From the NCBI GenBank assembly GCA_905196835.1, contig CAJJWN010000021.1, positions 1-52,297 of the forward strand: a DNA stretch of 52,297 bases, read 5' to 3'. The notes under the pieces were generated by a model. The model worked only from the letters and a program-made list of their open reading frames with translations, made no database searches and was not told the origin of the DNA. This DNA is from an uncultured Prevotella sp. (lineage in GTDB: Bacteria > Bacteroidota > Bacteroidia > Bacteroidales > Bacteroidaceae). Position numbers and translations under genes: made by a program. Below, piece by piece: positions 32,416 through 41,570 of the stretch (positions are counted from its first letter, which is position 1; every line of letters begins with the position of its first letter).

Positions 32416-34242
32416 ATGAGACTGAAGAACATTTTTCTTACATTTGCGGCGGCTCTCGCGCCGGCCTTGTTGCAGGCCGCGCCGCAGCTGAAGGTGCTCC
32501 ATCTTGCCAACGAACAGAACATCCTGTCCGTCAGCGAGGCGCCGCGCTGCCTGTTGCTGCCCGTACAGGACGACGCGCCCGAGGCCAAGCTGTGCGTCGT
32601 CGAGGCCAACATGCCTGTAACTACGGTGATGAACGTGCGCCTGGCGCGCGAGCGTGTGGACTACTATGTGCCGCTCGACCTCTCGGCCTTTATCGGCCGC
32701 GACGTCAAGGTTGACGTGCAGGGTATGCCCCAAGGCTCGCTCTGCTGGAAGGAACTGAAGCTCTCCGACACGTTCGACATGGCGAACAGGGAGAAGCACC
32801 GTCCGCTGTACCACCACACTCCGGCCTACGGATGGATGAACGACCCTAACGGAATGTTCTACAAGGACGGCGTGTGGCACCTGTATTTCCAGCACAACCC
32901 CTACGGCTCTACGTGGGGTAACATGCACTGGGGGCACTCTACGTCTACCGACCTGGTGCACTGGCAGTACGAGGGCGACGCCCTGCTGCCCGACGCCTGG
33001 GGCACGGTGTTCAGCGGTTCGGCCGTAGTTGACACTGACAACACCGCCGGCTTCGGCCCCGGTGCGATAGTGGCTTTCTACACGTCGGCCAAGCCTACGC
33101 CTTGGGGCGACGCCCAGATGCAGAGCATTGCGTACAGCATCGACGGCGGAAAGACCTTCACCAAGTACGCCGGCAACCCCATACTGACCTCCACCGAGCG
33201 CGACTTCCGCGACCCGAAGGTGTTTTGGTACGCCCCCGGCAAGCACTGGGTGATGATGCTCGCGGTAGGTCAGCAGATGCAAATCTTCTCGTCAAAGAAT
33301 CTCAAAGAATGGAAGCACGAGAGCGACTTCGGCCTGAAGCAGGGCGCGCACGGCGGCGTCTGGGAGTGTCCCGACCTCGTCGAGCTGCCCGTCGAGGGCA
33401 CAAAGGAGAAGCGTTGGGTGCTCGTCTGCAACCTTAACCCCGGCGGACCGTTCGGCGGAAGCGCCACGCAATACTTCGTGGGGACGTTCGACGGCAGGAA
33501 GTTCACCAACCAATATCCCACCAAGACCAAGTGGATGGACTACGGCAAGGACCACTACGCCACCGTGACTTTCCACAACGCGCCCGACGGACGCTGCGTG
33601 GCCCTTGGCTGGATGAGCAACTGGCAGTACGCCGCCGTAGTGCCTACGAAGCAGTACCGCTCGGCCAACACCATAGCGCGAGACCTCACCCTGTACCGTC
33701 AGGACGGCGACCTGCTGCTCAAGAGCGCGCCTTCCAAGGAGATAGAGGCCGCCCGCAATGACGTGAAGAGCATCAAGAAGTTCAACGTAAGCGACTCTTA
33801 CAGCATCGAGAACTTGCTCGACGGCAACACCGGTGCTTACGAAATAGAGATGGAAATCAAGAACAACGGCGCGCAGAAAATAGCCTTCACCCTGCTCAAC
33901 GGTAAGGGCGAGAGCGTCCTTATGTACTACGACACGGCCATGCGGCAGTTTGTCATGGATAGAAGCAACAGCGGCGAGACCGCGTTCAGCCGCGACTTCC
34001 CGGCCATGACGGCGGCACCTGTGTCTGGTGGGGACGACTTCACGCTGCGCCTTTTCGTCGACCGCTCCAGTATCGAGGCCTTTGGTGACGGCGGAAAGTT
34101 CGTTATGACCAACATTGTGTTCCCCTCCGAGCCTTACAACAAGATGAAGTTCGAGTCCGTTCGCGGCTCGTTCACCGTGAAAAAGATGAATGTTTATAGA
34201 ATAGGAGCCCCCTCCCGGCCTCCCCGAGGGGCGGAGGGCTGA
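32416..34242 (+). CDS. GH32 exo-fructosidase (sucrose/levan/inulin hydrolase)
   Basis: 608 residues. A signal peptide (1-22, ending LLQAA) is followed by an N-terminal beta domain of about 100 residues (DUF4980 type), the GH32 propeller with WMNDPNG (140-146, nucleophile D143), FRDPKVF (R265-P267) and WECPDLV (acid/base E317), and the C-terminal beta-sandwich (VDRSSIEAFGDGGKFVMTN). It should release fructose from fructan oligosaccharides and sucrose in the periplasm. The last residues (APSRPPRGAEG) and stop codon come from a G/C palindrome repeat at 34206 onward. Confidence 0.93.
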   Translation: MRLKNIFLTFAAALAPALLQAAPQLKVLHLANEQNILSVSEAPRCLLLPVQDDAPEAKLCVVEANMPVTTVMNVRLARERVDYYVPLDLSAFIGRDVKVDVQGMPQGSLCWKELKLSDTFDMANREKHRPLYHHTPAYGWMNDPNGMFYKDGVWHLYFQHNPYGSTWGNMHWGHSTSTDLVHWQYEGDALLPDAWGTVFSGSAVVDTDNTAGFGPGAIVAFYTSAKPTPWGDAQMQSIAYSIDGGKTFTKYAGNPILTSTERDFRDPKVFWYAPGKHWVMMLAVGQQMQIFSSKNLKEWKHESDFGLKQGAHGGVWECPDLVELPVEGTKEKRWVLVCNLNPGGPFGGSATQYFVGTFDGRKFTNQYPTKTKWMDYGKDHYATVTFHNAPDGRCVALGWMSNWQYAAVVPTKQYRSANTIARDLTLYRQDGDLLLKSAPSKEIEAARNDVKSIKKFNVSDSYSIENLLDGNTGAYEIEMEIKNNGAQKIAFTLLNGKGESVLMYYDTAMRQFVMDRSNSGETAFSRDFPAMTAAPVSGGDDFTLRLFVDRSSIEAFGDGGKFVMTNIVFPSEPYNKMKFESVRGSFTVKKMNVYRIGAPSRPPRGAEG

Positions 34243-34341
34243 TGCCGCTATGCCATGCAATAATCAATTAACAATCAACAATTAAACAATATCTTATGGA
34301 AACTTTACACACCTCCCCACGTGGAGGACGGGAGGGGGCTT
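34206..34341. repeat. inverted pair of G/C palindromes, short form
   Basis: Left unit (AGCCCCCTCCC, then CCTCCCCGAGGGG) overlaps the 3' end of the GH32 gene; the right unit (ACCTCCCCACGTGGAGG, then GGGAGGGGGCTT) lies inside the first codons of the MFS gene. The spacer holds A/T-rich AACAATCAACAATTAAACA repeats. Confidence 0.8.
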
Positions 34342-35489
34342 CCCCTTATATGAAGCTGGTGCCCGTCATGCTTTGCTTCTTCGCAATGGGTTTCGTCGAC
34401 CTTGTGGGCATTGCTTCCAACTACGTGAAGGCCGACCTCGGGCTAAGCGACTCCGTGGCTAACGTCTTTCCGTCGATGGTCTTCTTCTGGTTCCTCATCT
34501 TCTCCGTGCCAACGGGAATGCTGATGAACCGCATCGGGCGCAAGAACACGGTGCTGCTGTCGCTCGTCGTCACCATAGTTTCACTGCTTTTGCCGCTCTT
34601 CGGCGACAGTTTCGGCGTGATGCTGGTGTCCTTCTGCCTGCTCGGCATAGGCAACGCGCTGATGCAGACGTCGCTCAATCCGCTCATATCTACCGTAATT
34701 CAGGGCGGCAACCTTGCCAGTACGCTCACCTTCGGCCAGTTCATAAAGGCCATTGCGTCGTTCCTCGCGCCGTACATAGCCATGTGGGGCGCAACGGCGG
34801 CCATGCCTTCGTTCGGCTTCGGGTGGAAAGTGCTCTTTCTTGTTTACTTCGTCGTGGGCGTGCTTTCAGCCCTTTTGCTCTTCGTTACGCCAATACATGA
34901 GGAGAAGGCGGAGGGCAAGGCGTCGAGCTTCGGCGACTGTCTGCGCCTGCTCGGCAAGCCTATTGTGCTGCTGTCGTTCCTCGGCATCATGTGCCATGTC
35001 GGCATCGACGTTGGTACTAACACCACTGCGCCGAAGCTGTTGATGGAGCGTCTGGGCATGACTCTCAACGAGGCGGCCTTCGCCACGAGCCTTTACTTCA
35101 TCTTCAGGACGGTGGGCTGCCTTACCGGCTCGTTCTTCCTGCGCGTCATGAACAACCGAACGTTCTTCGTAATCAGCGTCGTGATGATGGCGTTGAGCAT
35201 GGTAGGGATGTTCTTCGGCACGTCGCAGGCGGTGCTCTACACGGCTATCGCCCTTGTGGGTTACGGCAACTCAAACATCTTCTCGCTGGTATATTCGCAG
35301 GCGTTGCTGTCCGAACCCGAGAAGCAGAACGAGGTTTCGGGCCTCATGATAATGGGACTTTTCGGCGGAACGGTGTTCCCCCTGCTCATGGGCTTTGCCT
35401 CCGACGCAGCCGGACAGGCAGGAGCCGTGGCTGTGATGACCGTCGGCGTAATCTATCTTTTCAGTTATATAAAGAATGTGAAACATTGA
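34296..35489 (+). CDS. MFS sugar permease (fructose transporter-like)
   Basis: 397 residues, about 12 membrane helices. It begins KLVPVMLCFFAMGFVDLVGIASNYVK and includes the MFS loop motif NRIGRKNTVLL; it resembles the FucP/GlcP-type permeases of Bacteroidales fructan loci, which import free fructose across the inner membrane. If translation starts at ATG 34296, residues 7-17 (SPRGGREGASP) are encoded by a G/C palindrome repeat; an in-frame ATG at 34350 (MKLVPVML) would avoid this and also fits the family. The longer start is given because korB shows that such repeats can be translated. Fructokinase follows. Confidence 0.88.
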   Translation: METLHTSPRGGREGASPYMKLVPVMLCFFAMGFVDLVGIASNYVKADLGLSDSVANVFPSMVFFWFLIFSVPTGMLMNRIGRKNTVLLSLVVTIVSLLLPLFGDSFGVMLVSFCLLGIGNALMQTSLNPLISTVIQGGNLASTLTFGQFIKAIASFLAPYIAMWGATAAMPSFGFGWKVLFLVYFVVGVLSALLLFVTPIHEEKAEGKASSFGDCLRLLGKPIVLLSFLGIMCHVGIDVGTNTTAPKLLMERLGMTLNEAAFATSLYFIFRTVGCLTGSFFLRVMNNRTFFVISVVMMALSMVGMFFGTSQAVLYTAIALVGYGNSNIFSLVYSQALLSEPEKQNEVSGLMIMGLFGGTVFPLLMGFASDAAGQAGAVAVMTVGVIYLFSYIKNVKH

Positions 35490-35493
35490 ATTT

Positions 35494-35598
35494 CGGTTAT
35501 GAGGTTGTGCGGTTATTGGGTTGTACGGTGTAATTTGTAAGACCGTTGTACCTTGACAACCGTAAAACCTCATAACCTCAAAACCGTAAAACCTTAAA
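35494..35598 (+). repeat. 8-base CCGTAAAA-type repeat with inverted arm, fused to the fructokinase start
   Basis: The right arm (35551-35598: ACAACCGTAAAA, CCTCATAA, CCTCAAAA, CCGTAAAA) runs into ATATG, the fructokinase start. The left arm (about 35494-35528) carries the same units in reverse complement (TACGG, GGTTATTGGG, GGTTGTGCGG), so the leader can fold into a long hairpin. Confidence 0.8.
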
Positions 35599-35601
35599 AA
35601 T

Positions 35602-36486
35602 ATGAACACAGACATAATCGTAGGACTGGGCGAGGCGTTATGGGACGTGCTGCCCGAAGGCAAGAAACTGGGCGGCGCACCCGCCAACTTCGCATACCAT
35701 GTAAAGCAGTTCGGCTTCAACTCGATGGCCGTAAGCGCGGTGGGCAACGACAAACTGGGTGAGGAGACGCTGGCCGCGCTCAATGAAAAGGGGCTTGACT
35801 ACATCATGGCGCAAGTGCCTTACCCCACGGGAACGGTGCAGGTTACGCTCGACGAGGACGGCATTCCGACGTATGACATACGCGAGAACGTGGCCTGGGA
35901 CAACATCCCATTCACACCCGAAATTGAAGACTTGGCGCGCAACTGCCGCGCCGTATGCTTCGGCTCGCTGGCACAGAGGAACGTCGTTTCGCGCGAAACC
36001 ATTTATAAGTTCCTCGACACCATGCCCACGGGCGACGGCCGGTTGCGTATTTTCGACATAAACCTTAGGCAGAATTTCTACACCAAGGAAATCATTGCCG
36101 AGTCGCTTTACCGCTGCAACATACTGAAAATCAACGACGAGGAGCTTGTCGCCATAGGCCGCATGTTCGGCTATCCGGGTCTTGACATGCGCGACAAATG
36201 CTGGCTGCTGCTCGGCAAGTGCAACCTCGACATGCTCGTGCTGACCTGCGGAACCAACGGCAGCTACGTGTTCACTCCGGGCAACGTGTCGTTCCAGGAG
36301 ACACCGCTCGTCGAGGTGGCCGACACCGTTGGCGCGGGCGACTCGTTCACAGGAGCGTTCTGTTCGGCCATACTCAAGGGCATGTCGGTAGCCGACGCGC
36401 ACAAGCTGGCCGTCAAGGTGTCGGCGTATGTGTGCACGCAGAGCGGCGCGATGCCCGAGTTGCCAAAGGAATTGACTCAAAGATAA
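35602..36486 (+). CDS. fructokinase (PfkB family)
   Basis: 294 residues. The substrate-side motif GGAPANFAYHVKQFG (24-38) and the ATP/catalytic motif DTVGAGDSFTGAF (241-253, base D247) are intact; the length is standard for PfkB sugar kinases. It would phosphorylate the fructose released by the two GH32 enzymes and imported by the upstream MFS permease, feeding glycolysis. Closest in context to the fructokinase of the Bacteroides levan locus. Confidence 0.92.
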   Translation: MNTDIIVGLGEALWDVLPEGKKLGGAPANFAYHVKQFGFNSMAVSAVGNDKLGEETLAALNEKGLDYIMAQVPYPTGTVQVTLDEDGIPTYDIRENVAWDNIPFTPEIEDLARNCRAVCFGSLAQRNVVSRETIYKFLDTMPTGDGRLRIFDINLRQNFYTKEIIAESLYRCNILKINDEELVAIGRMFGYPGLDMRDKCWLLLGKCNLDMLVLTCGTNGSYVFTPGNVSFQETPLVEVADTVGAGDSFTGAFCSAILKGMSVADAHKLAVKVSAYVCTQSGAMPELPKELTQR

Positions 36487-36554
36487 ACAGGTAGTATTAG
36501 TTAATGGTAAAAGGTGTAGCCGCCGCCCGTGTTGAGGGGTATGCGGCGTTGATT

Positions 36555-36679
36555 TGCAAAAGACGGCATTTTGTCACGCAAAATGCCGTCTTTTACGTTG
36601 TAAAAGGTTATCTTTGAGGACGCAAAAGGCCGCCTTTTGCAAGCCGTCTTGTAACGTACTGGAAATCAACGGGTTGCAT
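36555..36679 (+). repeat. AAAGGCCGTCTTT element, copy F
   Basis: Units AAAAGACGGCATTTTG, AAAATGCCGTCTTTTAC, a degenerate AAAAGGTTATCTTTG and AAAAGGCCGCCTTTTGCAA, then a long-form tail (CTTGTAACGTA, CTGGAAATCAACGGG, TTGCA). It lies between fructokinase and alpha-galactosidase. In the first pair GGCC has become GGCA and the partner TGCC, so pairing is preserved. Confidence 0.88.
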
Positions 36680-36725
36680 TTCGGCGTGAAAACTAACATT
36701 AAACAATGCCTAAACCATCCTTTTT

Positions 36726-38918
36726 ATGAAGCATGTAATACTGTCAACCATCATCGCGGCTGCGGCCGTCTGCGCCCCGGCGAGTGCCGCGGAGTCGCCC
36801 AAGAACATACGCATTTCCACCGACGAGACCGACCTCGTGCTGCAAGTTGCGCCCAACGGGCGGCTCTACCAGGTGTATTTCGGCGAGCGGCTGAAGCATG
36901 AAAGCGATTTGAATAGCCTCGAATGGAGCGTCCATGCAGGCTCTGACGGCTCTGTGACGACGCGCGGATGGGAGGTGTACAGCGGTTCGGGAGGAGAAGA
37001 TTACTTCGAGCCTGCCCTCGCGGTGACCCACGCCGACGGCAATCCTACTACCTATTTATATTACCAATCATCTGAAACGAAAGCCGTCAGCGGCGGCACG
37101 CAGACCGACATACGCCTGCGCGACGACCGCTATCCGCTCTCTGTTACGCTGCACTACGTGGCCTACGCCGCCGAGAACGTAATCAAGACGTGGAGCGAAA
37201 TAAGCCATGACGAGCGCGGAAGCGTCACCCTCGACCGCTACGCCTCGACCATGCTCTACTTCAACGAGCCGGCGTATTACCTCACCGAGTTCAGCAGCGA
37301 CTGGGCCAGGGAGGCGCAGATGACGACGCAACGCCTGCTGCCCGGCAAGAAAGTGCTCGACACCAAGCTCGGCAGCCGCGCCGCAATGCTGATGCAACCC
37401 TTCTTCCAGCTCGGCCTCGACGGCCCCGCCAAGGAGGCGGCAGGCCGCGTGCTGACCGGCACAATAGGCTGGACGGGCAACTTCAGCATGACCTTCGAGG
37501 TTGACAACGTGGGCAACCTGCGCGTCATCCCGGCCATAAACCCCTATGCGTCGGCCTACAAGCTGAAGCGCGGCGAGGTGTTCACTACGCCCGAATTCAT
37601 CTTCACGCTTAGCCAGGACGGCGCGGGGCAGGCCAGCCGCAACCTGCATTCGTGGGCGCGCAAGTACCAGCTTAAGGACGGACTGGGGTCGCGCCTCACC
37701 CTGCTCAACAACTGGGAGAACACCGGCTTCCGCTTCGACGAGGCCAAGCTCGCCGCCCTCATGAAGGAGGCAAAGGACTTGGGCGTTGACATGTTCCTGC
37801 TCGACGACGGATGGTTCGGCAACAAGCATCCGCGCAACAACGACCGCCAGGGCCTTGGCGACTGGCAGGCCAACGCCTCGAAGCTGCCCGGCGGACTGGC
37901 CGCCCTTGTCAAGGCGGCCGACGAAGTGGGCGTGAAGTTCGGCCTTTGGATAGAGCCTGAAATGGTAAATCCTAAGAGTGAGCTTTACGAGAAGCATCCC
38001 GACTGGGCCATACACCTGCCCAACCGCGACGTGTACTACTACCGCAACCAGCTTGTTCTCGACCTTAGCAACCCCGAAGTGCAGGACTATGTGTTCGGCG
38101 TTGTGGACCGTCTGCTGACCGAAAACCCCGGCATCGCCTACTTCAAGTGGGACTGCAACAGCCCCATAACCAACATCTATTCGCCTTACCTGAAAGAAAA
38201 CCAGGGCCGTATGTACATCGACCACGTGCGCGGAGTGTACAGCGTGATGCGCCGTGTGGCGGAGAAGTACCCCGAGGTGCCGATGATGCTCTGCTCGGGC
38301 GGCGGCGCGCGGTGCGACTATGAGGCGTTGAAATACTTTACGGAGTTCTGGCCCAGCGACAACACCGACCCCGTGGAGCGGCTTTACATACAGTGGGGCT
38401 TCTCGCAGGTGTTCCCGGCCAAGGCCATGTGCGCACACGTGACGAACTGGGACAAGACGGCTTCGGTGAAGTTCCGTACCGACGTCGCCTCGATGTGCAA
38501 GCTCGGTTTCGACATCGGCCTGCACCGCCTTACGGCTGACGAACTGGAGTTCTGCCGCCGCGCGGTGGCTAACTGGAAAGAGCTTAGCCCCGTGATAATG
38601 GACGGCGGGCAGTATCGCCTCGTGTCGCCATACGAGGGCAACCACATGGCCGTAAGCTATGTGTCGGAGGACAGGCAGCGTGCCGTGCTCTTCGCCTATG
38701 ACATTCATCCCCGTTATCAGGAGAAGCTGCACCGCGTAAGGCTGCAAGGGCTCGACCCGGACAAGACCTATACCGTAAGGGAGACCAACCTCATGCCCGG
38801 TGCGAAGCCGTCGTTGAAGGCCGAGGGCAAGACGTTTACGGGCGATTATCTTATGAAAGTGGGCCTCGACGTGTTCGGTTTCGCCGACATGCAGAGCCGC
38901 GTCGTGGTGCTGGAATAG
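36726..38918 (+). CDS. GH36 alpha-galactosidase
   Basis: 730 residues, the size of large GH36 subgroup I enzymes. Signal peptide (about 1-22), N-terminal beta-supersandwich, then the catalytic barrel with FLLDDGWFG, KFGLWIEPEMVNPKSELY, the nucleophile in YFKWDCN (D476), CSGGGARCDYEALKYF and the acid/base in WPSDNTD (D545), and a C-terminal beta domain. It removes terminal alpha-1,6 galactose, for example from raffinose or stachyose, leaving sucrose that the GH32 enzyme could split. Downstream of the fructan genes and separated by a repeat element, it may be a linked but separate unit. Confidence 0.93.
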   Translation: MKHVILSTIIAAAAVCAPASAAESPKNIRISTDETDLVLQVAPNGRLYQVYFGERLKHESDLNSLEWSVHAGSDGSVTTRGWEVYSGSGGEDYFEPALAVTHADGNPTTYLYYQSSETKAVSGGTQTDIRLRDDRYPLSVTLHYVAYAAENVIKTWSEISHDERGSVTLDRYASTMLYFNEPAYYLTEFSSDWAREAQMTTQRLLPGKKVLDTKLGSRAAMLMQPFFQLGLDGPAKEAAGRVLTGTIGWTGNFSMTFEVDNVGNLRVIPAINPYASAYKLKRGEVFTTPEFIFTLSQDGAGQASRNLHSWARKYQLKDGLGSRLTLLNNWENTGFRFDEAKLAALMKEAKDLGVDMFLLDDGWFGNKHPRNNDRQGLGDWQANASKLPGGLAALVKAADEVGVKFGLWIEPEMVNPKSELYEKHPDWAIHLPNRDVYYYRNQLVLDLSNPEVQDYVFGVVDRLLTENPGIAYFKWDCNSPITNIYSPYLKENQGRMYIDHVRGVYSVMRRVAEKYPEVPMMLCSGGGARCDYEALKYFTEFWPSDNTDPVERLYIQWGFSQVFPAKAMCAHVTNWDKTASVKFRTDVASMCKLGFDIGLHRLTADELEFCRRAVANWKELSPVIMDGGQYRLVSPYEGNHMAVSYVSEDRQRAVLFAYDIHPRYQEKLHRVRLQGLDPDKTYTVRETNLMPGAKPSLKAEGKTFTGDYLMKVGLDVFGFADMQSRVVVLE

Positions 38919-38974
38919 GCCGGCTTTTAACGCTAAACGTAATGTATTGATATTCAGAATGTTATCAAGCGCTT

Positions 38975-39060
38975 TGTAAAAGACGGCCTTTTGCATTGCG
39001 AAAGGCCGTCTTTTACATTCTAAAATGCCGTCTTTCACACGATGAAAGACGGCATTTTAC
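38975..39060. repeat. AAAGGCCGTCTTT element, copy G
   Basis: Four units (AAAAGACGGCCTTTTGC, GAAAGGCCGTCTTTTAC, AAAATGCCGTCTTTCAC, GAAAGACGGCATTTTAC) that fold into two consecutive hairpins. A tail-like TTGATATTCAGAATGTTATC lies on the left instead of the right. It stands between convergent alpha-galactosidase and rnr genes and is the only copy that does not lead into a plus-strand gene; a terminator role fits. Confidence 0.8.
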
Positions 39061-39093
39061 ATTTTAGTCAATATTGTCTGATAAGAATACACA

Positions 39094-39215
39094 CCCTTTG
39101 TAGGGACATAATTCATTATGTCCGCACGTTCTGAAAGAACGTTTTTCATTTACTGCGCTTTGATAATACGCCTCTTCGCGGCGTGCGGACATAATGAATT
39201 ATGTCCCTACAAGGG
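39094..39215. mobile_element. 122-bp MITE-like element, copy 1
   Basis: The ends are long inverted repeats of about 34 bp (CCCTTTGTAGGGACATAATT outward on the left, its complement on the right), themselves containing the palindrome GGACATAATTCATTATGTCC. Inside are two small hairpins (ACGTTCT/AGAACGT and ACGCC/GGCGT). Downstream of rnr; the other copy, also exactly 122 bp, is upstream of rnr. Between this copy and the rnr stop lies an A/T-rich 14-base direct repeat (39279-39309). No coding capacity. Confidence 0.75.
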
Positions 39216-39311
39216 ATGTGTTCTTATTATGGCTTGTGTGTTAGAATATGAAACTGGCATTCTGGCGTCAGCCCGATTATGCATTATGAATTGTGCATTA
39301 TGAATTGAAAA

Positions 39312-41507
39312 TCAGTCTTCCGCCAGCGAGAAGTCGAGCTGTTTCTTCTCTATGTTGGCCTTTGCCACTACTATGCGGACGGGGTCTCCCAGCTGATATT
39401 TGTGGTGATGGCGGCGTCCTACGAGGCAGTAGTTGCGCTCGTCGAAGTCGTAGTAGTCGTCGTCGAGGTCGTGCATGGGCACCATTCCCTCGCAATGGTT
39501 CTCGTCGATTTCGCAGTATATGCCGTAGGAAGTTATGCCGCTGATGTGGGCGTCGTACTCGTTGCCTATTTTGTCGGCCATGAATTCCACCATCTTATAC
39601 TTGATTGAATCGCGCTCGGCCTGTGCGGCTATCTGCTCCATGTCGCTCGCGTGCTCGCACAACTCTTCGTAATACTCCTTGTTCGCGCTGCGTCCGCCGT
39701 TCTGGTAGCGCGTCAGCAGGCGGTGCACCATGGTGTCGGGGTAGCGGCGTATGGGGCTGGTGAAGTGGGTGTAGTAGTCGAAGGCCAGTCCGTAGTGCCC
39801 TATGTTGTGTACGCTGTACTTGGCTTTCATCATGGCGCGGAGCGCAACCATCTCTATAAGGTTCTGCTCGCGGCGGCCCTGGCAGTCGTCCATCAGCTTG
39901 TTGAGGCTGCGCGTTATTTCGCCCTTTGTGCCCGCGGTCTTCAGCTTGTAGCCGAATTTCACGGCAAACTCACGCAGCGTTTCCAGCTTCGTCGGGTCGG
40001 GTTGGTCGTGTATTCGGTAGGGCAGTGTCTTGGCCTTCTGCCCCTTTTTCACCTTGCCCACGCTCTCGGCCACGTAGCGGTTAGCCAGCAGCATGAACTC
40101 CTCGATTAGCTTGTTGGCGTCTTTCGACTTCTTGAAGTAGCAGCGTATGGGCTTGCCTTTTTCGTCAACCTCGAAGCGCATCTCCTCACGGTCGAACTTA
40201 ACGGAGCCGTTCTTGAACCTTGCGGCGCGCAGCTTCTTGGCTATGCTGTCGAGCGTTACAAGCTCCGTGGCGTACTCGCCGCGGTAACCGCCGGGGCCGG
40301 GGGCTGGCGCAGGCTGCCCCGTTCCGTCCACAACGCCGTTGTCTTCGAGTATCTGCTGCACCTCTTCGTAGGCGAAGCGGCGGTTGCTCTTTATCACGGC
40401 GTGCACCAGCCTCCATGATTTCACCTCGCCGTCGGCGTCGATGTCGAACACGGCACTGTACGTTAGCTTCTCCTCGTCGGGGCGAAGAGAGCAGATGAAG
40501 TTGCACAGCCGCTCGGGCAGCATCGGTATCGTGCGGTCTACGAGGTACACGCTCGTGGCGCGTTTCTGCGCCTCCTTGTCGATGATTGAGCCTTCGGTGA
40601 CGTAGTGTGACACGTCGGCTATGTGTACGCCGACCTCCCATAGCCCCTTGCCCAGCTGCCGGATGGAGAGCGCGTCGTCAAAGTCTTTGGCGTCGCGCGG
40701 GTCTATGGTGAAGGTGACGACATCGCGGAAGTCCTCGCGTTCGCGGTAATCCTGCTCGGTGATTTCGGCCGGTATCTTCTCGGCTGCTTCCTCCACGCGC
40801 TTCGGGTACTTGTACGGCAGGCCGTATTGGGCGAGGATTGAGTGCATCTCGACGTCGTTGTCGCCCTGCTGTCCGAGCACGTCAATCACCTCGCCCACGA
40901 TGTTCCTGTTGTCATCGTCGGGCCAGCGGGTCACCTTGACCACGGCCTTTTCGCCGTCCTTGCCGCCCTTCAGGCGGTTTTTGGGTATGATGATGTTGTT
41001 GGCGAAGACGTTGCCGTCGGGCACGAGGAAGGCGAAGTCGCGCTCCACCTTGAGCCGGCCAACGAACTGGTCGCGTGCGCGCTCCAGTATTTCGGTCACC
41101 ACGGCCTCCTTGATGTGCTTCTGGCGGCGCGCCAGGAAGGTTACGCGCACGCGGTCGCCGGTGAGCGCCGACTTCGAGTTTCGCTCCGCTACGAACACCG
41201 GTTGCGTGCCGTCGTCGGGCACAAAGCTGTTCTTTCCGTTCGATTTTCGTATGAACTTGCCCTCCTGCACCTGTCCTTTCAGGTTGAGCTTGTACGAGTT
41301 TTCGCTTGTCTTGACGAGGAAGTCGTCCCACGCCATGTCGTCCATCGCGTCAACGGCCAGCATCTTCGCCGGATGCGTGTTGAGCCGCAGCTCCTTGAAT
41401 ATCTGCTTGAAGCTTAGCTGCTTGTCGGGATTACGCATGAACAGGTCTTGCAACATCTCCGCCAGCTTGTTCTTGGTAAGCCTCTTCTTGTTCTTCTTTT
41501 CTTTCAT
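39312..41507 (-). CDS. rnr: ribonuclease R
   Basis: 731 residues. RNase R is a 3'-5' exoribonuclease that degrades structured RNA. Order: N-terminal helix-turn-helix-like region (about 10-75), cold-shock-like OB domains (about 80-245), the RNB catalytic domain with TIDPRDAKDFDDAL (267-280, metal-binding aspartates) and FTSPIRRYPD, and a C-terminal S1 domain (EYDAHISGITSYGIYCEI onward). A short proline/glycine-rich insertion (QPAPAPGPGG) interrupts the RNB domain. The gene is bracketed by two 122-bp MITE-like elements, one of them in its upstream region. Confidence 0.96.
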   Translation of the reverse strand: MKEKKNKKRLTKNKLAEMLQDLFMRNPDKQLSFKQIFKELRLNTHPAKMLAVDAMDDMAWDDFLVKTSENSYKLNLKGQVQEGKFIRKSNGKNSFVPDDGTQPVFVAERNSKSALTGDRVRVTFLARRQKHIKEAVVTEILERARDQFVGRLKVERDFAFLVPDGNVFANNIIIPKNRLKGGKDGEKAVVKVTRWPDDDNRNIVGEVIDVLGQQGDNDVEMHSILAQYGLPYKYPKRVEEAAEKIPAEITEQDYREREDFRDVVTFTIDPRDAKDFDDALSIRQLGKGLWEVGVHIADVSHYVTEGSIIDKEAQKRATSVYLVDRTIPMLPERLCNFICSLRPDEEKLTYSAVFDIDADGEVKSWRLVHAVIKSNRRFAYEEVQQILEDNGVVDGTGQPAPAPGPGGYRGEYATELVTLDSIAKKLRAARFKNGSVKFDREEMRFEVDEKGKPIRCYFKKSKDANKLIEEFMLLANRYVAESVGKVKKGQKAKTLPYRIHDQPDPTKLETLREFAVKFGYKLKTAGTKGEITRSLNKLMDDCQGRREQNLIEMVALRAMMKAKYSVHNIGHYGLAFDYYTHFTSPIRRYPDTMVHRLLTRYQNGGRSANKEYYEELCEHASDMEQIAAQAERDSIKYKMVEFMADKIGNEYDAHISGITSYGIYCEIDENHCEGMVPMHDLDDDYYDFDERNYCLVGRRHHHKYQLGDPVRIVVAKANIEKKQLDFSLAED

Positions 41508-41570
41508 AAGTTATGGTTGTTTTTCGTTCTTCTGATGTGTTTGGGTGGATGTGTCAAAATGGGTTTACAA

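Noticed and set aside
37068..39038. 656-codon minus-strand frame opposite the GH36 gene
   Set aside because: Shadow of a confidently identified gene; starts inside repeat copy G, with its first residues being translated repeat.
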